A stretch of DNA of 64,000 nucleotides, taken from Callorhinus ursinus (Eukaryota; Chordata; Mammalia; Carnivora; Otariidae). The notes below the pieces were generated by a model. The model had not been told where the DNA came from and searched no databases. It worked only from the letters and a program-made list of their open reading frames with translations. The DNA lies in assembly GCF_003265705.1 (NCBI RefSeq), contig NW_020312775.1, positions 4,606,822 to 4,670,821 of the forward strand, given 5' to 3'. Numbering within the stretch: position 1 is the stretch's first letter; the number at the start of each line of letters is the position of its first letter. The translations under genes and the position numbers were made by a program. Shown here one piece after another: positions 21,625 through 33,369 of this stretch.

Positions 21625-21772
21625 CTCAGCAAACTTTGGCCAATGGGCTAAATCCAGCCCATTTACCTCATTTTGTAAGTACAGTTTAATTTGAATACAA
21701 GCATATTTATTTATGTAGGGCCTACAAAGCTAAAAATATTTACTATGTGTCACTTTATAGGAAAAAATGCTA
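21625..21772. repeat. hAT-type DNA transposon remnant
   Basis: The text 'cagcaaactttggccaatgg', 'ctaaatccagcccat' and 'aaaaatatttactatgtgtc' has the order of a common mammalian hAT-Charlie non-autonomous element whose ends read 'agcaaactttttctgtaaag'. I am not sure of the family name. Confidence 0.55.
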
Positions 21773-21914
21773 TCCTCTGACTTGGACAACACAGAGGCCC
21801 TGTCTCTAGGCCTTATCTTCCCGAGAGATGTTACACCCAGGGAACTGAATTGAGATTACCTACTATTACTATTAACTATAAACAATGGAAATGTAACAGA
21901 ATTCTTTTGCTGTG

Positions 21915-22262
21915 CTGGAACAAACAATCCTAAAATTTGTATGGAATCAAAAAAGACCCCAAATCGCCAAGGAAATGTTGAAAAAGAAAAACAAAGCTGG
22001 GGGCATCACGTTGCCTGATTTCAAGCTATATTACAAAACTGTGATCACCAAGACAGCATGGTACTGGCACAAAAACAGACATATAGACCCATGGAACAGA
22101 ATAGAGAGCCCAGATATGGACCCTCAACTCTATGGTCAAATAGTCTTTGACAAAGCAGGAAAAAATATGCAATGGAAAAAAGACAGTCTCTTCAATAAAT
22201 GGTGCTGGGAAAATTGGGCAGCCACATGCAGAAGAATGAAACTCGACATTCTCTAACACCAT
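21915..22262 (+). repeat. Inverted repeat, right arm (L1 ORF2 fragment)
   Basis: A plus-strand piece of L1 ORF2 with no poly(A) tail, no L1 3' UTR and no visible TSD. Its single reading frame (21912-22256) gives the same residues as the minus-strand arm at 20633-20980. Homology stops sharply on both sides (ctggaacaaac at the left, ctctaacaccat at the right). Confidence 0.93.
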
Positions 22263-22957
22263 GTACACATGTACTTGGTGAGCATGCAGACAAGTTAGTA
22301 TTCATAATAATTGTGGGGAAGAGTAAGTGGGACAGGAACACACAGAAACAACCATGAGATTGACAAAGGTGAGTAGTTCACACTTGTTAGATTCCTCATA
22401 CATGCTGTCATCAGCAGTTGTAAGTCACTGTGGAAAACTGGGAGAACTGGGCCTATATATCCATCTAGGTTCATGCTGCTTTATCTTCTGTTCCATATAG
22501 TAGTTTCTGAATAGATAGGTTTCTATATCTGTTGTCTTTAAATAAATTTAACATCCTTTAACTATATATGTGTATCCATCAATCACATTACTGGACTAGA
22601 GTGTAGCAGCAGATTTGTCAATCTATATTCATGGCTAACGGTCTTTTGGGGATGTAAGGTATGAAAGCATTACTTAGAAACTTTTACCTGATTTCTTTTT
22701 CTAAATGGTGAACTTACTGAAATCAGGGACCATACTGTATACTACTTTCAGCTAGAAGAGGAGTAAGTGCTAGGTTGCTTAATTAAGTGCTTGTGAATGT
22801 GAAATAAAAAAAGTAACATAATCTAGATGGGCAATCAAGCAAGATTGAATGCTTTGGTTATTTTGGTTAAATGTTTTAAGGAGGGAGAAATTTAAAACAC
22901 TTTCTACTTCCTAGAATTTTCTGTTCTCTTGTAAAAAGATGTAAGTGAAATAGTGAT
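22263..22957. other. Spacer, no feature recognised
   Basis: AT-rich sequence with no repeat family I can name and no long reading frame. Confidence 0.55.
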
Positions 22958-22974
22958 AAATCTAAAATAACTGA

Positions 22975-23165
22975 GGGGCGCCTGGGTGGCTCAGTCGTTA
23001 AGCATCTGCCTTTGGCTCGGGTCATGATCCCAGGATCCTGGGATCGAGCCCCACATCAGGCTCCCTGCTCAGTGGGAAGCCTGCTTCTCCCTCTCCCACT
23101 CCCCCTGCTTGTGTTCCCTCTCTCGCTGTCTCTCTCGGTCAAATAAATGGATAAAATCTTCTTTA
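22975..23165 (+). mobile_element. Can-SINE, plus strand
   Basis: Full-length with tRNA-like head (A-box region ggctcagtcgttaag, B-box-like gatcgagcc) and tail aaataaatggataaaatctt. The TSD aaatctaaaataactga is perfect over 17 bp (22958-22974 and 23166-23182), which suggests a fairly young insertion. Confidence 0.97.
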
Positions 23166-23484
23166 AAATCTAAAATAACTGAAACTAGAATGGTATATTT
23201 GTTGTTAAAAACCACACATAAGGACTATTAGGGTAGACTGTATCCTTGATCTGTAGTCATAACCTTATTCATAAAAGGCTCAGGGACTTCAGCATGCTTA
23301 ATAAATTTAATAAATTCAAAAATGCTTAGAATCAAAGGTAAATTGTGATTCCAGTCTACAAGTTTGGCTCATAAAAGGTAGTAAAACTAGGATAATATCA
23401 ACTATATAACTGAATATGGAACCTTAGCTCTACTTTGGTTCCTGACTCATTTGCAAAATATATAAAACTAAAAAGTGAATGCAA

Positions 23485-24115
23485 ACATAATTTCTTCCTA
23501 CCATGTGCCAAACACCACTCAAGGCACTACAAGTACAGTGTTCAATAATGCAAGCAAGGTCTATGCCCTCAGTGAGTTTTTATTCCACTGGGACAACACA
23601 TATAAGTAATCAGATGTACTGCAATATAGAGATCATATAATAAGTAATAAGCTAGGTAAGCACTGGGTGCTCTAAGAGCACAGATGAAAAATATTGAAAC
23701 CAGAATGAGGAATCAAATATCTCCTTGAGAAACTACACTAATATTTATACAGTGGGTTGAAGTGAAATCAACAGAGAGGGAGTTGGAGAGTTGGTGAAAG
23801 TAGTGGTGAAGAACATCCCAAGGAAAATAAACAAGAAATGCAAAAGTCCTATGGTAGAAACAATTAAGGGGGATTGGAATTTTAGATGGAATGGATGATT
23901 TTCTAGAGAAGTGTGTTTACCAAAAATAATTCAAGAATAGCATGACTGACATGAGATTAGGCTTAAGGGGTAAGCAGGGGTGACCTTATGAACAGCTTTG
24001 TTGATTGTGCTAAATATTTTGAACCATGTTAACAATTTTAGAGCAATGAGAAGTCACAAAAGGAATTTGAGAAAGATAATATCAGATTTATGTTTTCCTA
24101 AGAAAATATTACCAA
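23485..24115 (-). repeat. L2 LINE remnant, minus strand
   Basis: Order of motifs: 'accatgtgccaaacaccact', 'gtctatgccctcagtgagtt', 'tgcaaaagtcctatggtaga', 'gagcaatgagaagtcaca', 'gatttatgttttccta'. This matches the complement of the L2 3' region over about 600 bp with strong decay. Confidence 0.65.
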
Positions 24116-24289
24116 TTGTTGTATAGATACCTAGGAGTAGAGATAGAGTAAAGGCAGGTTGCCCAGTTGGGATACAAATCATTTCTTTCCTTCCCCATGT
24201 TTTCATTTGTAGGGAGCATTGTGCAGTGTAATAACTACTACCTATAAGCCAGTTAGTAATTTATTTGATCCTTCCAATTCGTCAGGAAA

Positions 24290-24620
24290 GCCTGGTATGC
24301 TTCAGTAACAACAAGAACAACAACAAAAACTCAAAGCTCCATGACTTAAAACAACAAAAGTTTGGTTTTTGCTTATGATACATATTCATCTTGGGGCACC
24401 TGATAGACTCTGCCTCATGTTGTCCTCATTCCAGGACTCAAGCTGACAGAGAAGTCATACTTTAGTGTGTTACCCATTGCTGGGGAATTCATTTGGGATT
24501 ACCTAAGTCAAATAGCACATTAGCTCCTAGAGCTTCTACCTCGAAGTGATGATTATCACATCTAACATCAAGAAGTGATGGAGAAATGTAACCCTATAAT
24601 ATGATTGAAAAGAGAGTGAA
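24290..24620. repeat. Unclassified ancient repeat
   Basis: The text 'tccatgacttaaaacaacaa' followed by 'tttttgcttatgatacatat' and 'ccaggactcaagctgacaga' resembles an old LTR- or DNA-transposon-derived repeat common in mammals. I cannot assign the family. Confidence 0.4.
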
Positions 24621-24777
24621 ATTATGACCAAAGACAACCTATGTAATGAGAAAAAAAAATTTGCAAATCATATATCTGATGAGTTTAGTGTCCAGAATAT
24701 ATAAAGAACTCTTAAAACTCAAAAACAAAAAACTCAATTTTTTAAAGTGGGCATAGGATTTCAATAGATATTTGTCT

Positions 24778-26556
24778 AAAAATATCTAGAAATAAAATTC
24801 ACCAAAGAGATGAAAAAACTGTACCCTGAGAAGTATAAAACACTGATGAAAGAAATTCAAGATGACACAAAGAAATGGAAAGACATTCCATGCTCATGTG
24901 TTGGAAGAGTAATGTTGTTAAAATGTCTATACTACTCAAAGCAATCTACATATTTAATTCAATGCCTATCAAAATACCAACATTATTTTTCACAGAACTA
25001 GACCAAATAATCCTAAAATTTGTATGGAGCCACAAAAGACCCCAAATAGTCAAGGCAATCTTGAAAAAGAAAAACAAAACTGGAGGTAACACAATTCCAG
25101 ACTTCAAATTATATTACAAAGCTGTACTAATCAAAACAGTATACTGCTGGCATAAAAATAGACACATAGGTCAAAGGAACAGAATACAAAACCCAGAAAT
25201 AAACCCATAATTATATGGTCAATTAATCTTTGACAAAATAGGAAAGAATATCCAGGGAGAAAAAGACAATCTCTTTAACAAATTTTGTTCAGAAAACTAG
25301 AGAGCTACATGCAAAAGAATGAAACTGGACCACTTTCTTACACCACACACAAAAATAAATTCAAAATGGATGAAAGACCAATATATGAGCTCTGAAACCA
25401 TAAAACCCTAGAAGAGAACACAGGAAGTAATTTATCTGACATTGGCCATAACATTTTTCTAGATGCCTCCTGAGCCAAAGGAAATAAAAGCAAAAATAAA
25501 CTATGTGGACTACATCAAAATAAAAAGCTTCTGTACAGTGAAGAAAACAATCAACAAAGCTAAAAGTCAACCTACTGAAATAGAAGATATTTGCAAATGA
25601 AATATCTGATAAAGGGTTAGTATCTAAAATACAGAACTCAACAAGCAAAAAACAAATAATCCAATTAAAAATCGGCAAAAGAAATGAACAGACATTTCTC
25701 CAAAGAAGATATCCAGATGGCCAGCAAACACATGAAAAGATGTTTAATGTCACTCATCATCAGCGAAATGCAAATCTTAACCATAATGAGATATCACCTC
25801 ACCCCTGTCAGAATGGCTAAAATAAAAAACATAAGAAACAAGTGTTGGTGAGGATGTGAAGAAAAAGGAACCCTTGTGCACTGTGGGTGGGAATGCAAAC
25901 TGGTGCAGCCACTCTGGAAACAGTATGGAGGAGCCTCAAAAAGTTAAAAATAGAACTACCCTATGATCCAACAATTATGCTACTGGGTATTTACCAAAAA
26001 ATACATAAACACTAATGCAAAGGGATACACACACCCTGATGTTTATAGCAGCATTATTTACAGTAGCCAATTTATGGAAGCAACCCAAGTATCTATCAAT
26101 AGGTGAATAGATAAAGAAGAAGTGGTATATATATATGCAATGGAATATTATTCCACCACAGAAAGGAATGAAATCTTGTCATTTGCAATAACATGAATGG
26201 AGCTAGGGTGTATAATGCTAAGTGAAATAAGTCACTCAGAGAAAGACTGATACCATATGATTTCACTCATGTGTAGAATTTAAGAAACAAAACAAACTAG
26301 CAAAGGAAAAAAAAGAGAGAGAGAGCAAGACAAAGTAGGAAACAGACTCTCAAATATAGAGAACAAATCTGATGGTTACCAGAGGGGAGGTGGTGGAGGA
26401 TGGGTGAAATAGGTGATGGGAATTAAAGAGTACATTTATCATGATGAGCCCTGACGAATGTATAGAGTTGTTGAATCACTAAATTGTACACCTGAAACTA
26501 ATATAACACTGTATGTTAACTATACTGGAATTAAAATTAAAAACTAAATTTAAAAA
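24778..26556 (+). mobile_element. 5'-truncated L1 nested in old L1
   Basis: Starts in the ORF2 RT region and carries ORF2 to its stop plus a short 3' UTR and A-rich end. The flank aatagatatttgtc at 24763-24776 recurs as aatagatatttattc at 26557-26571, taken as the TSD. The longest readable part is 24875-25210 ([20 protein letters not shown]). It is more diverged than the L1 at 10577. Confidence 0.88.
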
Positions 26557-26668
26557 ATAGATATTTATTCAAAGAGGCTATACAATGGCCAACATAAACA
26601 TGAAAAGATGCTCAATGTCATAAGTCATTAGGAAATCCAAATCAAAAACACAATGAGATAGCAGTTCA

Positions 26669-26874
26669 GGGACGCCTGGGTGGCTCAGTTGGTTAGGCAT
26701 CTGCCTTTGGTTCAGGTCATGATTCCAGGGTCCTGGAATCGAGTCCTGCATCGGGCTTCTTGCTTAATGGGAAGCCTGCTTCTCCCTCTGCCTGATCTTC
26801 CCTCTGCTTGTATTCTCTCTCTCTCCAACAAATAAATAAATAAAATCTTTTTTTAAAAAGCATCTTTAAAAAAA
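26669..26874 (+). mobile_element. Can-SINE, plus strand
   Basis: Head cgcctgggtggctcagttgg and tail aataaataaataaaatctt plus A-rich end. Only a short TSD (agttca) is clear. Inserted in the old L1. Confidence 0.92.
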
Positions 26875-26905
26875 AGTTCACAGCCACTAAGATGACTAGA
26901 ATTTA

Positions 26906-27102
26906 TTTATTTATTTATTGAAGATTTTATTTATTTATTTGAGAGAGAGGGTGAGAGAGAGAAAGCATGAGGGGGGGAGGTTGAGAGGGAGAAGCAGGCT
27001 CCCTGGTGAGCAGAGAGCCTGATGTGGGACTTGATCCTGGGACTTCCAGATCATGACCTGAGCCAAAGGTAGAAGCTTAACCGACTGAGCCACCCAGGTG
27101 CC
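26906..27102 (-). mobile_element. Can-SINE, minus strand
   Basis: Complementary head (gagccacccaggtgcc) ends at 27102. The TSD taagatgactagaattta at 26888-26905 recurs with one mismatch at 27103-27120. It lies about 30 bp from the plus-strand SINE, so the pair forms a potential inverted repeat. Confidence 0.95.
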
Positions 27103-27796
27103 TAAGATGGCTAGAATTTAAAAACAAAAACAAAAATGGAAAATAATCAGTGTTAATGAGGATATGGATAAATTGGAAACCTTATAAAATGGTTCAGCTA
27201 CTGTAGTTCCTCAAAAATCTAAACATAGAATTACCTCACCCATCAATTCCACTATTAGGTTTATATCCCAAGGAATTGAAAACAAGTACTCAAATACATG
27301 TACACGTACATTCATAGGAATACCCATGATAAACATATTCTGGTATATACGTATAATGGAATATTATTTAGCCATAAAAGAAATGAAATACTGATTAATG
27401 CTATAATGTAGATGAATCTTAAAAACTTGTTATTGAAAGAAGCCAGACACAAAAGGATACATACTGTATTATTCCAATTATATGAGATATCCAGAACAAG
27501 TAAATCCATAAGAGAGAAAAAGCAATTTGTTGTTGCCAGGGACTAAGAGATGGGGAATGGGGAATAATAGTTTAATGGGTATGGGGTTTTTTTTGAGGTG
27601 ATGAAAATATTTTCAAACTAGATAGAGGTTGTGGTTGCACAACACTGGAATGTACTAAATGCCACTGAATTATTCACTTTAAAATAATTATTTTTATGTG
27701 AGTTTCAGTTTAATGAAAAAATATTTATCATAAGAAATAATGACTACCACAACTCACTCTAACAACCTGTCATGAGGGAGCTTGTAGAATATTTTT

Positions 27797-27972
27797 TTGG
27801 GCAGAGGCAAGCAAAGGGGAGGGGCAGAGGGAGAGGGAGAGAGAGAATCTCAAGCAGGCTCCCCACCCAGCGTGGAGCCCCACACGAGGCTTGATCTCAC
27901 AACCCTGAGATCATGACCTGAGCCAAAATGAAGAGTTGGATGCTTAACTGACTGAGCCACCCAGGTGCTCCA
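27797..27972 (-). mobile_element. Can-SINE, minus strand, older form
   Basis: Head complement gactgagccacccaggtgct at the right end. The left tail lacks the (TTTAT)n seen in others. The TSD cttgtagaatattttt is perfect at 27781-27796 and 27973-27988. Confidence 0.94.
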
Positions 27973-28059
27973 CTTGTAGAATATTTTTAGATATTTATTT
28001 AATGTACAAATAAATTTTAGAATATGATGTGACTTTTAGGAAACTGTTTTTTCATTTTT

Positions 28060-28374
28060 ATTTTTTTAAATTTTTATTTAAATTCCAGTTAGTTAACATA
28101 TAGTGTAATATTAGTTTCAGATGTACAATTTAGTGATTCAGTATTTACAATACCTGGCCGTCATCCCAAGTATACCCCTTAAACCCCATCACCTATTTAA
28201 CCCATCCCCCCACCCAACTCCCCTCCGGTAACCATCAGTTTGTTTTCTATAGTTAAAAGTCCATTTCTTGGTTTGCCTCTCTCTCTTTTTAACCTTTGCT
28301 TGTTTGTTTTGTGTCTTAAATTCCACATATGAATGAAATCATATGGTATTTGTCTTTCTCTGACTTAGTTCAGT
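28060..28374 (-). mobile_element. Short L1 3' end, minus strand
   Basis: T-rich tail, then 'attccagttagttaacatat' and the C-rich 3' UTR complement, ending in ORF2 C-terminal complement (tatttgtctttctctgactt). A weak T-rich TSD is possible. Confidence 0.88.
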
Positions 28375-29379
28375 AACTTTTTTTATAACTGTAATCCCTA
28401 TCTTCCTTTATAGTTCTTTTGCCTCCTATAACAATATCAGATATCTTTCTACACAATTGTATATTTAAAGTTTTTCTCCATAAAATTCATAACCAGCAAG
28501 AAACTTTGACCAAATATCCACTCCCTGAAGATCATTAGGTTTTCTCTTGTCTCTATGTATAGGGATCAGTCATGTTGCAATCTGAGTATTTAAATGCCAA
28601 AGTCAGTGGAATATCTGCTATAATTCATCAGGAGAACCTAGCTTTTAGTAGGTGTCAAAACTACCAGAATTCTCAGATCTGTCTCAAAGGGCTTGTTCAG
28701 GATTTTTTAATGATATGTTGGCCAGACATTAAAAGAATCCATCAAAATAGCTAAGAAATAACAAGGTTAGGATGTTTACTAAGGGAAGGAAAGAGGCACC
28801 ATTACCATTTCAGACTACAGAGTTCAGGCTATTCAGACTTTAGTTATTTGCTGATTAAGAGCATATTGATAAAAGTCTAATTATGTAAGGTCACTTAGGA
28901 TTACATTTTCTACACAGAGATGGTTTGGTTGGTGTGGTTGAATCATGAAATTCATTTTTTTTAATTTGCAAAATAAAATGAAAGATATTTAAATTGTTAG
29001 AGCGGGTCAAAAAAATTTGTCCAGTGGTTCCCCAAACAGTCACTGTCTTTGTAATCTAAGTTGGCACTGTTGACAATGGTGTTTTCTATATCAGAGTTCT
29101 CCATCTCAGCAAACAATACACAGAGAATCATTCAAGTGATATGGCCGATACGATACCTGCCCTTTCATCTCTGACCAGCTTCATGCAAAGCATTATGGAT
29201 GCTCAGAGTAACGGGTCCAAAAGTTGTAGATAAAGCAATAGGTGGTAATTTCTTTTTGGTTCAGGACACTAAAGACATGAAGATAGATGGGGATAGGTTA
29301 TGATATCAGAAAAGGGAAGGAAGTGAAAAGAGAGAAAGGCTGGTCCTAAGAAATTTTTGAAATTTAAAAAATTTTAAAA
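28375..29379. other. Spacer, no feature recognised
   Basis: About 1 kb without a recognisable repeat. The longest frame (28572-28754, 60 codons) has no family resemblance that I can see. Confidence 0.5.
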
Positions 29380-29544
29380 TGGGGTTCAAAATCTGTTTTC
29401 ATTCATTACTAGGTGTATGAACTGATATAGTTACTTTACCTTTCTGTACTTTAGTTTATCTATAAACTAGAGATAATAATAGTACCTACCTCATCAGTTT
29501 GTTATGTAAAATAAATGAAGTCCATTCATGCAAAATGCTTAAAA
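29380..29544 (+). repeat. MIR remnant, plus strand
   Basis: 'ttactttacctttctgtact', 'agataataatagtacctacc' and 'caaaatgcttaaaatagtg' follow the MIR order (core, then 3' segment). Confidence 0.78.
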
Positions 29545-29735
29545 TAGTGGTTTTCAAACTTTTGTGTACATCAGAATCACCTGGAGGGGCTTGCTAAAAC
29601 AGAGTGCTGGCTCCCACCTCCCAAGTTTCTGATTCAGTAGGTCTGGGATGGGGCTCGAGACCTGTGCATTTTTAACAAGTTCCCAGATGATTCTTATGCT
29701 ACTGGTATGGGGAACCACACTTTGCAAACCACTGC
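29545..29735 (+). repeat. MER5A hAT MITE
   Basis: Almost full-length with both terminal inverted repeats: tagtggttttcaaac on the left and gcaaaccactg on the right, and 'catcagaatcacctggaggg' and 'gattcagtaggtctgggatg' inside. Confidence 0.9.
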
Positions 29736-29764
29736 ATTAGAGTAAGTTAGGAATTACTGTTTTA

Positions 29765-29990
29765 TAAAATTATAACTACAATTTATTAAGCATTTACTGT
29801 ATGCCAGGCACTATGGAAATCACTTTATGTGTATTGCCTCACTTAAGCATCACCACACCTGTCTGAAGAAGGTGCTGTGACCAGTAACTGATCACAGAGG
29901 AAGAAAGAATACCCATAAGGGTTGGGGAAATTGACTAAAGCCTCATAGCTTGTAAGTGGCAAAAATGCAATTTAATTGTCTGACTGCAGA
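29765..29990 (-). repeat. MIR remnant, minus strand
   Basis: 'tactgtatgccaggcactat', 'cactttatgtgtattgcctc' and 'gcttgtaagtggcaaaaatg' are MIR complements in the correct order. Confidence 0.75.
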
Positions 29991-30189
29991 GGTTATGTAG
30001 GTGACTGCTTGAATCTGTTCCTGCCTTCCATCTCAGTAGCATCTTGACCTTGCCTCAGGTATTTTTGTGCTGTTCTCTTTGGCGCCAACAAACCACTTTC
30101 CTTGTCAGTCTGTACTAAACCTTTAAAAATGTCTTTATTTTTCCCCATATCCCCACCCTTATCTTCTCCACCTGCTAACCCCAATCAGG

Positions 30190-30800
30190 GAGCAATTGCC
30201 CAGTGATCATAGCCTACATCTGGAATGCCCCCAACACAAACGTTTCCTAATTTTTATTTTTCATCAATACCTAACTCTGATATCATCTTTAGAAATCGTT
30301 CCCTGATCACCTCTTTCTCTTCCTTGCTCTTTCTCTTTCTCGGTCCTGCTCTCTCTCAACCCAAAGGAACTGATCACACTCTTCTAAGAATGTAGTACAG
30401 TGGCTAAGAGCACAGGACTGGACTTAAATTCTAAACCTACCTTGCACCTTGTTATCCATATGGCCTTGAACAAGTTATTTAACCTCCCTGGGCCTCAGTT
30501 TCCTCATCTCTAAAATGGCAATAATAATAGTGCCTACCTCAGGATTGTTCTGAGAAGTGAATGAGTTTATCCATATAAAATACTTAGCACAGTTGAGAGG
30601 ATATATACTGCAATATTTCAAAAACACTGATAACATTAGCTATTATTTTTTCAGGCTATCTTTATAATATTGTCCATACCTAAAGTCTATAGACCTAAAG
30701 TCTATACCCAACATATCACATTATCACACTGTATTTTAAGTGTCTGTTTCCTTATCCATGTCTTTTGCTAGTTTAGGAGCTCCCTGAGGAGCTCTTTGCC
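30190..30800 (+). repeat. L2 fragment split by a MIR
   Basis: Left part 30190-30385 ('aaatcgttccctgatcacct') and right part about 30690-30800 ('ttatcacactgtattttaag', 'gtctgtttccttatcc') fit the L2 3' region in order. The MIR at 30391-30598 sits between them. A 13-bp direct repeat (cctaaagtctata type) lies near 30680-30707. Confidence 0.55.
30391..30598 (+). repeat. MIR, plus strand, well preserved
   Basis: Nearly full-length MIR: 'gtacagtggctaagagcaca', 'aacaagttatttaacctccc', 'gcctcagtttcctcatctct', 'ataatagtgcctacctcagg' and 'aatacttagcacagt'. Confidence 0.92.
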
Positions 30801-31016
30801 TCTGCAGTCTATCGGTTGTTCTCAAAGCATGATTCCTGCTCATAACCCACTGCTTGAGTTTGTAGTCTAGGTCATGGACCTTGGGTTCACTGCACACTGA
30901 GACTCCATTCCTTTGACTCCAGGCCATATACTTCAGTCAGCTCTCTCAGCACAGTGTGATTCTCTAGGGACTCTGTAAAGGGGAAGTATTTTTTTTTCCT
31001 TTTAAATTATTTATGC

Positions 31017-31124
31017 TAGTGACTCTCAGAGTGTGGTCCTGGGAACATAGATCAGAAACTCTGTGAGAGGGGCCCAGTAATCTGTATTTTCCAAAAGCTC
31101 TGGGCTAAAATTTGAGAACCACTG
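31017..31124 (+). repeat. MER5A remnant with internal deletion
   Basis: The left end is gtgactctcagagtgtggtc and the right end is 'aatttgagaaccactg'. Compared with MER5A about 80 bp of the middle is missing. Confidence 0.8.
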
Positions 31125-31830
31125 CTCTCCTATGCCTGGCTTAAGAAATGTCTGATTTCCTAAGGGCCTATTTACTCTCTATTTGCTTTCCTTTTTTTTT
31201 TCACAAGACATTGTTTTTTATTTTTCTAGGGTCATGGTCTAGTAAAATCAGTGAAATAGACATTTACTGGACTTGGAGGTCATATCAAAGTTATGAGGAG
31301 AAGAAAATATGGACCTCAATATTGTATTAATATTCTTAAACTCTCAACACCAAGTATTGATTAAGCTGAAATTTTCTAAGACTATGCCATTTCTAGGAGG
31401 AAAATATCATTTTAACCATCATTCTTGGAATTAATAAAGCATTAAAACAAAAACAAGCCTCTTTCAACAACAACAACAAAAAACCCTTCTTTATGCTAAG
31501 ACAATTTCCCATTGATTTCAGGATATCTCTTAATCACATATTCAACTCCTCTATTGAATTGTACTGCCTATTTATGCATACACACAATTACTGACAACTG
31601 TAGAGAATTTAAACTCCTTGAGAGGGTTCCAGAGGCAAATCCTTAGTGCAAAAACAAAAGTGGCAACTTTATCAAAATACAGTAGACTTCATTTCCACAC
31701 TGCAATGTGTTCAGTACTCTCTATAACTCCTCAAAACCATTAAAACATGCTTTGTTTGCATTGATCTAAGCAGGAGTCTGGACTGGTAAGGCTACAGAAC
31801 CTCACTTTTTGGGGTACTTTAGAAAAAATT
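31125..31830. other. Spacer, no feature recognised
   Basis: Contains a short T run and A/C-rich simple sequence near 31445-31485, but no named repeat and no exon-like frame. Confidence 0.5.
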
Positions 31831-31834
31831 GAAT

Positions 31835-32040
31835 GAGGAATTAAGGAACTGGATTAAGGTCTGGATTCTAGCCCAGACCTCTCTGTGGACTAGCTACGTG
31901 ACCTTGAACAAATCATTCCCTCTCTCCCCCTTCTGCATTTCCCAGTCTATAAAATACAGAAGTTTGGACTGGATGATATTTAAAACATATTGCTTCTCTG
32001 AAGTTTCTAAGTGGCCTGTAGGTCAAGATTTAGAATTAAA
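31835..32040 (+). repeat. MIR-type remnant, plus strand
   Basis: 'tggactagctacgtgacctt', 'gaacaaatcattccctctct' and 'agtttggactggatgatat' match the MIR/MIRb order. Confidence 0.72.
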
Positions 32041-32273
32041 GTGATAGTGAAAACCAAGTTCACCTTCTTGTAAATGGAACTATAGTAATATGATTCTAAA
32101 CAGGTCTTCCTAAGGGCTGTATAGAAGACACTGTAGATCAGCATAGACATTATCAGATTGATGGTAGAAGTGGATTGTCTCTGAGCTTAGCCTACTTCCT
32201 GAGAGCAGGATAGACAAACACTAGGCCCAGGCCTCTTAGTTCACCTTCTCTGTTAAGGACCATCCAGGTTCAT

Positions 32274-32301
32274 TGTTTTTGTTGTTGTTGTTGTTGTTTT
32301 T
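32274..32301. repeat. (TTG)n microsatellite
   Basis: Six perfect TTG units inside a T-rich run. Confidence 0.9.
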
Positions 32302-32431
32302 CTCTTTTTCATACTTTTTGTGGTGAACAGCAAAACATTCTTTGGAGCCTCTTAGGTATCTAAGAATAATCTAGAAAATTTCTTTGAATCTGGAAAACTT
32401 TTAGATCATTGAGTATTTGAAGTGAAGCCTT

Positions 32432-32571
32432 CATGTATTTCACCCACTTATCTTGATGAACACTGAGTAACATATAGAATCATTGAATCACTATATTATA
32501 CACCTGAAACTAACATAACATTGTATGTTAACTACATTGAAATTAAAATAATAAAAAATAATTAAAAAATA
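32432..32571 (+). mobile_element. Very short L1 3'-end insertion
   Basis: Only about 140 bp of L1 3' UTR ('tacacctgaaactaacataa', 'ttgtatgttaactacattg') plus an A-rich tail. The TSD aagtgaagcctt is perfect at 32420-32431 and 32572-32583, so this is a complete, extremely 5'-truncated insertion. Confidence 0.92.
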
Positions 32572-32583
32572 AAGTGAAGCCTT

Positions 32584-33365
32584 ACATTGTTAATGTATTA
32601 ATCTATTTGTCTTGTAACATCCATTCTTAGTAAGTTTTTCAGAAACAATGGCCAAAATAAGAGAAAGCTTGGGTTTCATTCCTAAGAAAGGAAGTGATGA
32701 TACATTAACCCATTCTTCACAAGAGTCAGCATTTAAAACCATTGTATTGATAGTACTGATAAAACTATGCTACGGACATGTAAGAAATTACACTTTGCTG
32801 CCCATGGCAATGCTAATTGGCTTATTCTGTAGAATTTTCTATTGCTACCTTAACTTTTAAATATTTGGGTACACCGTTACAAGTTTGATGCTTCCTGAAT
32901 TTTGCATGGCTGATTTGGATCATTACCCTTGTTTTACTGTTGGTTTTCATATTTAAATTCCAAGGATTTTTTTTAAAGCTAGTAAATACTAAAACACCTT
33001 CAAGATGAACATAAGCATCTGAGTGCCTCGGGATCTGGCAGTTAGACAAACAAATACAGTCTAAGCAGATGCTTGAACAGCCAGGGGAGGCCTTGGGCAG
33101 AACAGGAGATACTGGCAGAGCCAAGAGACCATCATTTCCTAGCTTGTAAGCAGCCTAATCCCTCAATGTTATGCCTCCAGCTTGGGGGGTTTATTTCAGG
33201 CCTCAGAGTAGGTTCCAGTAGCTTTGCCTCACTTCTCCCAAACCTCTGCCTGAAATGCCCTATCCCCCAGAGACCTATACCAAGAAAACCAAATGGGAAA
33301 TACAAACTTGAAGCAACAGAAAAGAAATCCCAGAAGTCCTAAAAACACTTCCATAAATTTTAAAA
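32584..33365. other. Spacer, no feature recognised
   Basis: Two overlapping frames of 89 and 100 codons on opposite strands (33073-33342 plus, 32822-33124 minus) show no recognisable family. I treat them as chance. Confidence 0.45.
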
Positions 33366-33369
33366 TAAG

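Larger units (their letters stand above)
24627..27725 (+). mobile_element. Old L1 host element with three nested insertions
   Basis: Plus-strand old L1: 24627-24777 is late ORF2 (tttgcaaatcatatatctga), and the sequence resumes at 26557 and ends near 27725 with 'ggttgcacaacactggaatg' and an A-rich end. It is interrupted by an L1 (24778-26556) and two SINEs (26669-26874 plus, 26906-27102 minus). Confidence 0.85.

Noticed and set aside
22975..23165. tRNA-Lys gene
   Set aside because: The tRNA-like head belongs to a Can-SINE with diverged arms, a pyrimidine-rich body and a poly(A) tail inside a TSD.
32822..33342. Two opposite-strand frames of 100 and 89 codons
   Set aside because: They overlap each other, resemble no family and lack convincing splice or poly(A) signals.
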